64,000 nucleotides of DNA from Phymatolithon calcareum (lineage: Eukaryota > Rhodophyta > Florideophyceae > Hapalidiales): contig OZ345364.1 in assembly GCA_977006965.1 (NCBI GenBank), positions 2,108,001 to 2,172,000 of the forward strand. Reading direction: 5' to 3'. Positions 30,514-41,400 of the stretch are shown piece by piece. The first letter of the stretch is position 1. Each line of letters starts with the position of its first letter. The notes under the pieces are model-generated. The model ran no database searches, was not told where the DNA came from, and saw nothing but the letters and a program-made list of their open reading frames with translations. The position numbers and the translations under genes are program-made.

Positions 30514-31797
30514 TGCTCAGATGCTGCGAAGAGCGCGAGATCATAGGGGCTGAGAGTTCACTAGCTCGGAGAGAGATATTTTGTAAAGGTTTACCTGAAA
30601 ACGCGAAACGAATTCTGGTTTGTTCCGGAAGAACCCTCTTCGACATGCGCAACCACGCGACCTGACAAGCGTGGTTCGCCTTGCGATTCTTACCCAATGC
30701 CTAGTGGAGCAATGTTGGATATGTGGATGTCGGCGGCTAGCTCTCAGGCTGGCATTTCTCGGATGCATACGTAACGCAGTGCAACTGTGGAAGCTTTCAG
30801 GGGCGGAGCGCTGCGAGTAGATACATGAAAACAAGTACACAGTTGCAGTTCACGCGAATGACGAGCGATGAACACAGAACCGTGGAAGGACCAAATCTGT
30901 GGCAATTAGCCACGAGAAGCAGCTGCAAGCACTACACCATGAGTTGATTCCCGGTTGCAACGATACAGCCATGCACAACTATCTCGTTTGGAATTCACCG
31001 CGATCAGATATTTGTAACTTTGACCCTGGCCAACGAGAGCAAATATCCGTGCTTCAGACGCTGTGCACATTGGTCTGTGTCATGAAAGGAGGTCTGGGAG
31101 GGATCATCCTCGGCAACGGGGACGTAGGCTTGCGCAATCCAGGAGCCATACTTGCTCAACATGCCATTCGTATTTATATCAGGTCCCTGGAGCTAATGAC
31201 CACTCGGACAAGTATACGCTGCAGTCCATTTCCTTTCTTCTGTTCACTTAGGCGCCCTTCTGTGAAAATAGACTAGCAGTTAGACAATTCGCACAATTAC
31301 TTATTCAGGCGAATGACCCTTTCGACGAGACATACAGCTGTCACGACAAGAAGCTTTAAAAGTGTGGTGTCCACATGCTTCTTGGAAAAGAGCATCCGGA
31401 GTATCTGTCTCGGTCTTAGTGGTCTCACTATTTTTTCTGATTATTATGTCTTTTGCCTCTACCGTCTTCATACGGGTTGATCTTAACTCTTGTGTACAAG
31501 GGGAGCAACACTCAGCCTTTAGAGGGCAATAAACAGCTTCAAAAGCCAAGAAAAATATTTACTTCGACGTTCGCAAATATGCGAATATCTATTAAGACAC
31601 ACAGCCTACAGTAGCTGCTATGCAGCTCACTTGCTGACCAGCCTTACCTCAAGGCGGGGCGATGTTAGAATTCCCCGGTCAGTAAAACATCCGTAAAAAT
31701 AAGAGATGACCTTGCCTGGTCATTCCTTGAACATTAGTTGCAGCACAAAAATAGACATAAATAGATGACACAAGCCTTGAGAAAACCCAGCAACATA
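30514..31797. other. Intergenic region
   Basis: No confident gene. An 82-residue frame at 31301-31549 (-) is cysteine-rich (CPLKAECCSPC ... CGHHTFKASCRDSC) and could be a small secreted or metal-binding peptide, but it has no recognisable domain and may be chance. Confidence 0.3.
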
Positions 31798-33399
31798 TTA
31801 AATGACGTCGATCTCCACATGCATAAGCTTATCGACCTCTTCATCAATTGCGTTGCCTTCCTCAGGTTCCTTCAGCGATAGTCCAATAAATGTAAGCGAG
31901 TGATACTTATGCCGGTCCTCCGGCTTCCAAAACAGCGACCGCTCAACCCGGGCCAAATCGCCCGCAGTACGCATGGTACGCGCCACCGTCGGGACGTTCT
32001 CCATCGCACGCGCCATATGCTCCCTCTCCTCGCGTTCGCGTTGCCGCAAGTCGCTGTAGTACCGCGTCATAATCTCACGTTCCTCTGCGGCTTGTCTACG
32101 CTCTCGCTCTATGGCCTCCGGCGTCATTGCCACAACGCGATAAATATCCGTTAGATCCCTGCCACCCAGTCTTTTCTCACGCTTGATTCCGCCGCCATAA
32201 TCTTCCTCGCCCAGATTAGGCGTCTGCTGCATCTGCGTACCCTCCCGGGCCTTCGGCTTAGCAGACCCATTGGCACGGCTGCTCGCTCCAGATGGGGCGG
32301 CGTTTAGCAGCGACGCAAGAGCGCTCTTAAAGTTGACGTTGCTCTTTTTGAATCCGAGCTCACGCTCCTTGGCGCGGCTCTCAGCTAACGCTTCCTTTCT
32401 GCGCTTCTCCGCCAGTTCGGCCGCCTGCTGTGCGCGTTCCGCATCCGACATGCGTCGCGGAGCGCGACGCCCAGGCCGCTTGCGTTTCGACGCGGCTTCC
32501 GATCCCTTGTCCATGCGCTCCAGCACGCGGTCAACGTCATCTTCCGGCAGAATCGACGCGATTGCCTTACGACGAGACTCCTTCGTGACGGCCTTAGGCT
32601 CCTCCACCGGGACTGGACGCGGAGCAGGCGGCGCATTGCCGTGCGCAGCTATGCGCGACGGGTGAATGAACCCACTGCCTTTTGAGCTTGCTCCTGAGCG
32701 CATGTGCGCACCAACCGGAGTCTCGTCAGGGGCCCGCGGTGCGAATCCCCCGCCATTACTGCCTCCATAGCTTCGTCCACCGCCGTATCCATAGCTCCCT
32801 CCGTATCCGCCGCCTTGGCTTCCTCCATGGTCACCGGAGCCCCAACCGCCACTCGGTCCACCGCGGCCAAAACCGCCCCAATTATTGTAGGATCCAGGAC
32901 CGTCATATTCCCTGCCATAGAGTCCAGCATGGCCACGGCCGGGACCGCCACCGTACTTTCCCTGACGGAATCCACCGCCTGCAAAGCCTCCAGGTCCATA
33001 ATGGCTACGACTGCCGCCGCCGCGTCCGACATTGCGGACATGCGGTTGGACGGGACCACCGCGCCCGGCACTCGAATTAGGAGTGTACTTCGAAAGGGAA
33101 GAAATGTCAAGGTCTCCGAGTGCGGATCCCGATGGGCGCGGGCGTTTCACCGCGGGCGCTGTTGGTGCGGCTGGTGCCGAGGCCGGTTCCACGGGAGAAA
33201 TTTGATCGTCATCCGAGAAGAGCGCATCGCCATCGACCTCGTAATCGCCCATGGCTTGGGCGATGAGGGCGCGCAGTGGATCTTCAGTCGCCTTGTGGCG
33301 TAGGCGCGGGGGTCGAGCCGGTGGGTGGACGAGGTCGCCGCCAAGGCGTTGGATTGAAGGTGCATCTATCGGCGGACCGAAATTTACAGAACATCGCAT
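31798..33399 (-). CDS. RGG/glycine-rich, probably RNA-binding protein
   Basis: A 533-residue protein of unrecognised family. The N-terminus is acidic (ALFSDDDQISPVEP). Residues of about 105-220 are strongly Gly-rich with many RGG, GGY and YGG repeats (GRGGG, GGGYGG, SYGGG), the composition of RNA-binding intrinsically disordered regions. A basic, coiled-coil-prone middle follows (about 260-350, AEKRRKEALAESRAKERE), then a conserved-looking C-terminus (VERSLFWKPEDRHKYHSL ... DKLMHVEIDV). RNA binding is inferred from composition; no RRM, KH or DEAD-box is visible. The start is the first ATG; another in-frame ATG (MGDYEVDGD) lies about 50 codons in. A perfect cruciform lies 20 bp upstream of the ATG. 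Confidence 0.75.
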   Translation of the reverse strand: MRCSVNFGPPIDAPSIQRLGGDLVHPPARPPRLRHKATEDPLRALIAQAMGDYEVDGDALFSDDDQISPVEPASAPAAPTAPAVKRPRPSGSALGDLDISSLSKYTPNSSAGRGGPVQPHVRNVGRGGGSRSHYGPGGFAGGGFRQGKYGGGPGRGHAGLYGREYDGPGSYNNWGGFGRGGPSGGWGSGDHGGSQGGGYGGSYGYGGGRSYGGSNGGGFAPRAPDETPVGAHMRSGASSKGSGFIHPSRIAAHGNAPPAPRPVPVEEPKAVTKESRRKAIASILPEDDVDRVLERMDKGSEAASKRKRPGRRAPRRMSDAERAQQAAELAEKRRKEALAESRAKERELGFKKSNVNFKSALASLLNAAPSGASSRANGSAKPKAREGTQMQQTPNLGEEDYGGGIKREKRLGGRDLTDIYRVVAMTPEAIERERRQAAEEREIMTRYYSDLRQREREEREHMARAMENVPTVARTMRTAGDLARVERSLFWKPEDRHKYHSLTFIGLSLKEPEEGNAIDEEVDKLMHVEIDVI

Positions 33400-33419
33400 C
33401 GCTCGGTATGATTTTGCTT

Positions 33420-33457
33420 GAAGGTATGAGCAGATCTTTAGATCTGCTCATACCTTC
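33420..33457. repeat. Perfect 18-bp inverted repeat (cruciform) upstream of the RGG gene
   Basis: The arm 33420-33437 (gaaggtatgagcagatct) is followed by a 2-nt spacer and then its exact reverse complement, 33440-33457. It lies 20 bp 5' of the ATG, so it would be in the leader or core promoter and could act as an RNA hairpin or a dimer-binding site. Confidence 0.8.
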
Positions 33458-33610
33458 GAGAACAAGATGACACGTGGCAAATCAATGTGGGACATTTTTT
33501 TCGTCTGTGTTCCGTACAGTTCCTGGTACTCGCGTATCTGCTTCGCGCTGCAAACCACTCCACGGCGACATCCGTGTGCCCTTTGCGGAACGTTAATTCA
33601 ATTCTTGCTT

Positions 33611-33711
33611 GTGACAGGACTCGAACCGGCGACCTCAACATTCCTGCCTGTATCATACCGAAATATGCGCACAGGTGCGCGGAGGCAGTTTTACCACTAT
33701 ACCACGTAGAG
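33611..33711 (-). other. tRNA-like sequence with Pol III A and B boxes
   Basis: On the minus strand an A box (TGGTATAGTGG, 33704-33694) precedes a perfect B box (GGTTCGAGTCC, 33627-33617). Between them CTGCCT and AGGCAG can form an anticodon-type stem enclosing about 33 nt, as if a 26-nt intron were present. The expected acceptor stem does not pair and the T stem has one mismatch, so a functional tRNA is doubtful. A tRNA-derived SINE head or a decayed tRNA (glycine-like 5' half) fits better. No T-run terminator follows directly. Confidence 0.35.
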
Positions 33712-33943
33712 TACAATACGAAAGAGGAGTAAATAATTTGGAAGACACAAATACGATAGTCGGGTCCGACGCTTCTCGCTGAAGTAGACGACAAATTCTT
33801 TCGACATGATGATGATCAAGATGACAAGTAGATGGACAACATTATGAAGAATCTTGTTGCAAATGAGACCATTTGAGCAGATCGTCGCCAAGCGACACGG
33901 CCTGCCCACGAGCTACAAGGGGACATAATTCCCCTGCCACTTC

Positions 33944-34350
33944 GTGCGTTGTGAGTTGTTAGGTTTCAAGCCGCTCCCGTATGCGGAACAGGATCTCTCG
34001 TTTTCTGTGAGAAAAGGCGTTCCGCAAGGGGGTCCAGGAGACACAGAAGTACTTGAACATCCTCTGCTATCTACCCCCCAATCCGCACTGTTGTGTACAA
34101 CTGTGATGTTTTGTGGCACAAGACGATTAGCATACAGTATGCAAGCACCTCTTCGGAATTACTGACACTCGCGGATGTTGTGCTGACCCCTCAGCGTTGG
34201 AACTGGCTCGCAAATATCCTCCGAACGGACGAGCGCCGCACCGTGCGCCAAGTGTTAATCTAATGTATTACGCCACCCTCGGAATCTCCCCAATGGTGCT
34301 GTGCTTGATTAGCTCTTCAAAACCTTCGACCCACAAACGCTGTTCGAGTG
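33944..34350 (+). pseudogene. Decayed non-LTR reverse transcriptase remnant
   Basis: The frame at 33944-34165 contains SVRKGVPQGGP, the RT box with the rest of the finger lost. Further on, another frame (about 34161-34258) reads LTPQRWNWLANILRTDERR, resembling the 'RRLxWLGHxLRMDD' block found near the C-terminus of LINE reverse transcriptases. The two pieces are far too close for a full RT, so an internal deletion is implied. The family call rests on two short motifs. Confidence 0.4.
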
Positions 34351-34677
34351 ACATGGGGAAGGGGCATAACAATAACACAAGACAGTTTCATATGCCCTCA
34401 AAGGTAGGACATTCCGACACTAGAGCAACAGTTTGGGTTCCGTTCGGTCATGACACGCCCGAGTCTAAATGGAAAAGGCTAATCTTGTAGAGCAGAGCTT
34501 AGACCACCATGTTCGTTAATCATATGAGGTGCTCGTTTTACCATGATGACCGAGGTTTAAAATGCACTGCGCACAAATATTAACAGATAAAAAGTGTAGT
34601 CCGTCTGTACGCCATAAAATATAAAAAAGTCAGCTAGTTGTTAAACGAAACACAACAAAATGCCGAAATCAACGTAA

Positions 34678-35055
34678 TGTAGGAATGGGCCATGTCTGGC
34701 CATTCTCGCTCGTATCACTCATACTCGCTTCCACTCGCGTCCGCTTCAATCTCACTCCGATTTGCCTACTTTAGCTCATCGTCACACCTCACTGCTCTCA
34801 ACAACCGTATAAGCACAACACAACCTGCACAAGCACAACACAACACACGGCCAACGCTAGCAACTCAACTGCACTCAACTACCTTCACTCACACCAACCT
34901 CAGCTCCTCAAACACATTAAAGGGACCGATACACGCGCTCTTAACGTATCGGGTACCCGCTCTTCTTTGCCCTGTTTTCACCAACAACCTCTACATCTTT
35001 CTTAAGAAGGCGTACGACGCGACTTTCAACCTCCAAGTTGTACGCCATTCTTACA
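34678..35055 (+). repeat. 5' LTR
   Basis: 378 bp, beginning TGTAGGAATGG and ending CCATTCTTACA, which are near-perfect short inverted ends with the canonical TG...CA. Base-for-base identical to 36015-36392. The long open frame across it (MSGHSRSYHS...) is present in both LTRs and is probably not a gene. Confidence 0.93.
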
Positions 35056-35073
35056 TGGTGGATCTGCCTAAAC
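35056..35073 (+). other. Primer-binding site candidate
   Basis: TGGTGGATCTGCC starts directly at the 5' LTR edge. TGG complements a tRNA 3' CCA end, as in tRNA-primed reverse transcription. The tRNA identity was not determined. Confidence 0.6.
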
Positions 35074-36006
35074 GTCTTCGCTGCCTCTTCTCGCTCTCTG
35101 CGCACTGATATCCGGTGCCGATTCTATCCGAGTCATCACAAGCGGCATGCTACCGTACCTATTCTCTTCACCTGGAATCTTGCGGTCACGGTGTCTTTGT
35201 CGCTACACTTCCGCCGTACACCATGACAATTTTTCCGACATGAGCCCCATGCTTCGCCAAACGATCGTCAGCACGAAGACCGATTTGCGCCTGGCTGCAT
35301 GACTGCGATCAACACGGCAGCTACAGCTTTTTTCTGCAATTTCAAGAACGTCAAAACTGGAGTCCCCTCCGCTTCTCCGAGCGATCGCTAGCACGAGGGC
35401 CGCTTTGCGCCTGGCTGCAAGACAGCGATCGATACGGAAGCTTCTCGGCGATCCACACGCGACAGAAGCTGTGGGAAACTCACCGTAAAGCACCACACGC
35501 TACACTCCACGTCCGTCAGCGAGAGCCACCACGCGCCTTTCTGCTATACGGCGGTCAAGTAGCAGCTGCATTCTCTGCCGGTGTCTCCCGTGCCTTCCAT
35601 GGAGGTGCCCAACGAAAACAACCCCGCGCTTCGCTACACAACCGTCAGCACATGCTCCCGTTTGCGTCGCTGCTACACGGCGGTCAAACAGCAGCTGCGT
35701 TGTTCTTCAAACAACTTCTCTTGGAAGTCTGGGTACCTTTCGTAAACGCTCCTCGATCTTGCGCCACGAAACGAGCGTGCATAACGCTACACGACCGTCA
35801 GCACGAACACTCCTTAGCTTCGCTGCTGCTTCGCGGCGGTCAGACAGCAGCTGCAATGCTCTCCTAGAAACTCTTCCTGGTGGTCCATAATCTCCGTTCG
35901 CGACTTGTCCTCTTCAAGATCCTCGACAAACGTCGCGAGTGATGTCCAAAAGAAACTTCGTCTTCCTGCTCTTTCGCCATCACTCTTCGCCGTAGTTTCT
36001 TTTTGC

Positions 36007-36014
36007 GAAGGGGA
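36007..36014 (+). other. Polypurine tract
   Basis: GAAGGGGA abuts the 3' LTR, the expected plus-strand primer position. Confidence 0.7.
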
Positions 36015-36392
36015 TGTAGGAATGGGCCATGTCTGGCCATTCTCGCTCGTATCACTCATACTCGCTTCCACTCGCGTCCGCTTCAATCTCACTCCGATTT
36101 GCCTACTTTAGCTCATCGTCACACCTCACTGCTCTCAACAACCGTATAAGCACAACACAACCTGCACAAGCACAACACAACACACGGCCAACGCTAGCAA
36201 CTCAACTGCACTCAACTACCTTCACTCACACCAACCTCAGCTCCTCAAACACATTAAAGGGACCGATACACGCGCTCTTAACGTATCGGGTACCCGCTCT
36301 TCTTTGCCCTGTTTTCACCAACAACCTCTACATCTTTCTTAAGAAGGCGTACGACGCGACTTTCAACCTCCAAGTTGTACGCCATTCTTACA
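36015..36392 (+). repeat. 3' LTR
   Basis: Identical in length (378 bp) and sequence to 34678-35055, which implies a very recent insertion relative to the duplication that it postdates or accompanies. Confidence 0.93.
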
Positions 36393-36742
36393 GTAAACTA
36401 CTATAGAAGTATATCTGCCGATTGCAATCACCGTCCACCGCACATCCTCCTCCCTCATTTCCCCGCCTCTCCCTCCGCCTCCTTCACACTCACCGCGCTA
36501 GATCCACACAGGAAAGCTTCATCCGGTCTCTGCACTCCCAAGTTTCTCCTCGCCGCTTTCTCATTCGTCCTCAGCATTTCTGCCTCCAGACTGAGAAAAT
36601 TGCGTCCGGCCGCCGTCTGCAACACAGGGTTCATCACAATGCTAGACGGCAAATCGCGCAACGTATCTCTCTGTCACTCAATGGACCCCAGTCTCGGTAG
36701 TGACAATGGCGATCGTTCCGTACTCTGCGACGACCGCGTACT

Positions 36743-38226
36743 TCAATCCGTTGCAATCTTCGACAGTTCCAACCCCTCCACATCCGGTCGTTCAACCCCA
36801 GTGCCCTCTGCACCGAGTGTGACCACATGAGCGCCGATAACAATCTCATCTCTTTCCGCGTTATGAACACAACGTTCCAAAATCCGTGAACGACGTGTAT
36901 GTCGTCGAAATCCCATTGCCTGTCCATCCGCCGAGAACGTCCTTCCCGTGCATACCTTCCTCTCCATCCCATACTCCTCCTCCGCGGAGGCAACAAACAG
37001 CGCATAGTCGACACGCATGGACACAGACGACGCCCGTTCCTCTTCCGATTCTCAACACAAAAACGTCGAAATGTAATCCGCACCACCCTCCACAGCAGCG
37101 GTGGAACTTGACCCTGCCAAAGTAGGACGAGGGAACTGCTGCGATACTCCCTCCTCAGTCTCACTCGCCGCGGCAGCCGCCACCGCAAAAGGGTAAACCC
37201 GCAGCAACCAGCAATGATTAGCAAATGACCTTGATTCCGACCGCACCCTCTTCCTACACATCGACCAGTTGGGCACAACAATCGTAAACAGCATAGCCGA
37301 AGCACTGCATGTCCGAAACCCAAATTCTTCTACCATCTTAGCGGAAACAATCCCTCAAGAAGCACCGCCCGTTGATTCCTCCCATTCATCACCTCCCCGT
37401 CCGCCAATTCCCCCAATCCACAATCCGTAATCGCCGCCTTCCTCCACACCATCCCCTTCCCCCCAACAGCGTCCCCCCCTGCAATCCTCGGCGCATGCAC
37501 AAGTCTCACCTCCGCCCTCCGAATAAAAGTCTCCAACAACAACTGATAAAACTCATCAAACCCCGCAAAATACGTCGACCTCGACACACGCACAAGCCCC
37601 CTATCACTCATAGTCGGAAACCGCATCAATCTCAACGCCGCCCCAACCTCCATCCTTCTTCCCTCCAAATCAACCGCCAGCCACTTCTCCAACGCGCGAA
37701 ACACCCCCTCCTCATTCCTCGGCATGAGATCCTGCACGCGCAGCACCTCCGCCACACGCTCAACGGAAAGCCGCTTCCACTCCACCCCGTCGGCAACTCG
37801 CCCAGCCGGCGCTTCACGAACGCGCGACACGCATCCGTCGCGCGTCACCGTTGCAGTGGTGCCGCAGCGCGCAGCGCCGCGAGCGCCGTATCGGGGCGAC
37901 GGACGCGGCGAGTGCGCGGTCGATGTGCGCGACCGCGCGCGGCATTGCCAGGGCGGAGCAGAGGGCAATAAGCTCGAGAAGGTCGGCGAGATGTAGGCGA
38001 AGGCGAGTGCAGCGTGCTGTACGTGCGAGGACGCGTTGGAGAGGAGCGGGGAGGAGGTGCGGGAGGCGAAGGATTTTGCGAGGACGGGCGAAGCGGACGC
38101 GAGGACGAAGGAGTGGGCGAAGAGATCGGACGAGAGACGTAGATCGCAGAGGGTGCGCACGGAGGTGTCGAGACGCTGCGCCCAGAGGAGGGCGAGGGTG
38201 CGTGAATTTAAAATCAGCAGAGCCAA
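36743..38226 (-). pseudogene. BTB-BACK-MATH protein, copy A (frameshifted)
   Basis: The minus strand encodes, in order, a BTB-like segment (LCDLRLSSDLFAHSFVLAS ... PVLAKSF), a BACK-like segment (LSVERVAEVLRVQDLMPRNE ... ALEKWLAVD) and a MATH-like segment (FTIVVPNWSMC ... CWLLRVYP ... VDYALFVAS). These lie in different frames. One shift is caused by a deletion of about 28 bp near 37993, relative to copy B, inside the BTB-BACK linker. Another lies near 37330, where the first frame stops (LFPLRW*) and the next begins. BTB-MATH proteins are CUL3 ubiquitin-ligase substrate adaptors. No clear ATG start was found; introns could explain some but not all shifts. Confidence 0.55.
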
Positions 38227-38494
38227 AAATTACAAAGTTAAATGAACCAAATGCAGGACAACGCGTATATCCTGTTTGCCCACCAGACCACGACAGTTTA
38301 GTCCCGAAGAGCATGAACTCACATTTACTAAATCCAAGATTTTCTCTTCGCCCTGTTCAACTTCCCGTTTGACAACAATCTCGAAGACAAATGTGATGAA
38401 TTCACCAATCAAGTTTTATTTTCTCCAATGTATAGCTACACAATTTCAAATTTCCTTCTAGTAGATCCTCGTCTCCGAAGGACATCTTCATATT

Positions 38495-41400
38495 TCACTC
38501 TCCGTCTTTCACTTTCACATATGCCAAACAGTCGTCGATTTCTTCCACCTTCACCTTCCAACTATCAGTGTTTCGTGCTTCCATGGTCGCCGCATTTGAG
38601 AACTTCGAAATTTCCTGCATCAAAACGAACATCCCTGACGTGTCGATGTCTGGTCTGTAAAATCGGTCTATCAGCTCGGCAATTTTCTCTTCGCTTCGAA
38701 ACTCAGAATCGCCGAACTTGTACATGAGGGCGAGATTAAAAATAGCAATCGGATGTAGGTCATTTTCAATGGCTTGCTCGTAAAGCTTCTTGGCTTCCAC
38801 AGCATTCCGCTCGACTCCGTTTCCGAGATCGTACGCCACTCCCAGGTTATTCATTGCTGTACTGTTCCCGGTCACGACAGCCTCTTCCAGTGACGAAATG
38901 TTATTGCCCTCGGCCTGGTTTCCATTTAGTAAAACACCCATGTTACAAAGAGCTTCTGTGGACCCACGCTCGATTGCATTCGAGTAGCTGTTTTTCGCAT
39001 CCGAATTGTTGATCGGAACATCTGGTCCTCCCCTGTGATATATCAATCCCAGACGATTAGATGCGGACGCAAATGCTCGTTCCTCATCTTCCCCCTCATC
39101 TTCCTCCTCATCTTCCTCCTCATCTTTCTTCTCATCCAGAATCTTCTCGTAAACTCTGATAGCGTCTTTTGGATGATTGCCCATTCCGAATGAGAGCCGA
39201 CTTCCATCAATGTGTCCGTCTGGAGTTTCAGGCATGAGGAACAGCCTTTCAAATAGTTCTTACAACCGTTTCCCATCACCACACCAACCGCCCCAACAGG
39301 ACGAGATCAACGCGGAGATGTGCTTCTTGTTACGAAAAGTGTAAAATCCTTTTTCGAGTAACATCCCGAGTGGAGCACCAAAGTCATCTGGACGATGATC
39401 ATCAATGCCCGCTCGCACAATAGCATGTACTGCGAGCTGCCTTTGTAACAAGTCACGCGACTCCACGTATAGACTTTGATACGCGATAGCGAGATGGAGT
39501 GCAATTTCAGGGACAAATATCGTATTCTCTTTCACAAGAATAGATTCCATTGTACAAACGGCTGCCTCCGACACAGCATTCTCTGGCCCGTTCACATGAA
39601 ACAACGAAAAGGCTTTCAGCTTCTCAATATTATAGTTTTCAATCGATTCCAACAAACGTCCACACTCGTCCGCCAGTAGCTGAAGATCGATTTCATTGGA
39701 AACGTCATGGGCCAACTCTCTTGGTCTTCGATTAATCAATATCTCGTACCATGAGTACATGTCCCACCACAATCGGTCTGTATCATCACTGTTCACAGGA
39801 TTCTGTTTCAGAAGAATATCGACGAAATCTTGCAAAGCGCGTCTGTCTCCTTGTTCCGCTATGCAACGCCCAAAAACAATAATCGCCTCGTTCTTGCGAC
39901 CACCTTCAAGCGCGACCCTTCCATCCTCGTACACAGGTCCGAGCTCTTCTCTCGACTGACTATGATAGTGGGCATCCAGTGCAGAATTCAAACGCTTAAT
40001 ATCATAAATATCTATATAGTCTTCTTCCTTGAACTCATATTGGGCAATCTCCGGCATGAATGGGGGCCAACCAGTCCAAACATCATATATGTCAATCCTC
40101 TGAAAAGATTCGGAAAGATGAGATTGATTCCCTTCTTCGCGGAGTGTTTCATGCTTCGAGATCCCGCGACTTAGTCTCCATCTTTTCTGTGCACACATGC
40201 TGCCCATGAATGTGTCTTTCCAACCTTGCCAGTCAAATACAAGACCTTCCAATTCCATGCGCAAAGAGACCCATCTGGCCTCAACGTTCACTTCAACTGT
40301 AATCACAATTTTTTGAGGACCGCCAATCGGTGCCACTGTAAATTTCTGTACCCCATCACTCTCGAGAGTGATCACAGTGTCATTGCTCTCCGTGGCTGTA
40401 CTTTCACACTCTCCGCAATCATTGCGTTCGATTCGTACTGATGGAAAACCAAGAATAAACAGCATCACGAGTGCTTCTGACCTTCGCAGGTCTGTGTCAT
40501 TCCCTTCAATCTCTTCAATCTCTTCGAGCTCTTTTCCAACTTTCCACCCCAAGAATGATTGCATTTCCCAAACCAGTCTCATATTCCACCTATGAGCACG
40601 GGTATTATTTTTCTTGATTTCGTGAAATGTGGAGCATAGCTGTGCACTGCACGGAAAGCTCAATCCCATAGTAGAAATACGTGGCGACCAGCCGGTGCTA
40701 TCGTTGTCGGACTTTTCGACCCATTTTGCAAGCGCACTCCGCACAATTTCAACGACACACCCGATGAAGCGGCTTGTTTTCATTCCGCCACGAGTCATGT
40801 TATTTGCCTGAAGTCGGGCGGTTTCGAGGTGGACCTGCTGTTGAAAAGCGGAACGCTGTCCATCTTCTTCAGTCGTGAGTTGTAAGGTCTCAAAAGAAGA
40901 ATCACTACTGTCACCACTCTCCAGAGAAACGTAGTTGTCCATATGAATGCTCTCTTGCAACACTCCATCATTCAGCGACCAGACCCGACGTTGACGGCTG
41001 GGCAGGTCAAAGGGAAGTCTCTTGAGGATTTCATTAATATTTTGCTCATGATCTCCGCATAACTGATACCTGAAGGTGCGGAGCAACAGACGGTCAGTTG
41101 ACGACTCACGGTGAGGACGCCTTTCAGTCTTCTTCCAGTGCACTTGGTCCTGATGCATAAGCTTGGCGAAACAAGCTAGCTGCGCAGCAGACATGTTCTC
41201 GACCGCCGTTCTCTCTTCATCATCCAACTTGTTCAGAGACGCTTTATGCCAGTCATCTCTTACAGCGTCTTTTATTGTTGCTGCTTGACGGGCAAAGTCA
41301 AACATGATGTCCTCGTCAGAGTCCTTGTCAGAGTCCGTGTTCTCGTACCCATTCATTTGAAAAGGAAGGGAGTGTATTTCACTGACGATAACTTCGGAGT

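Larger units (their letters stand above)
34674..36396. mobile_element. Non-autonomous LTR retrotransposon with 4-bp target duplication
   Basis: The element is 34678-36392 (1715 bp), flanked by GTAA at 34674-34677 and 36393-36396. The two LTRs are identical. The 959-bp interior has no gag, protease, RT or integrase; it contains imperfect tandem units of about 75 bp sharing the words 'cggcggtca' and 'agcagctgc'. It belongs to the TRIM/LARD-like class that must borrow enzymes from a full element elsewhere. Copy B of the duplication has the uninterrupted target (GTAA once, at 50963-50966). Confidence 0.93.

Noticed and set aside
31301-31549. Cysteine-rich 82-residue ORF as a secreted peptide gene
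   Set aside because: No signal peptide and no known cysteine spacing; noted only as a possibility in the gap entry.
32270-33303. Plus-strand ORFs over the RGG gene
   Set aside because: Antisense of Gly/Arg-rich codons gives Ser/Ala/Thr-rich frames.
34692-36406. Two identical ORFs (MSGHSRSYHS...) as duplicated genes
   Set aside because: They lie inside the two LTRs. Identity follows from LTR identity, and the composition is non-protein-like.
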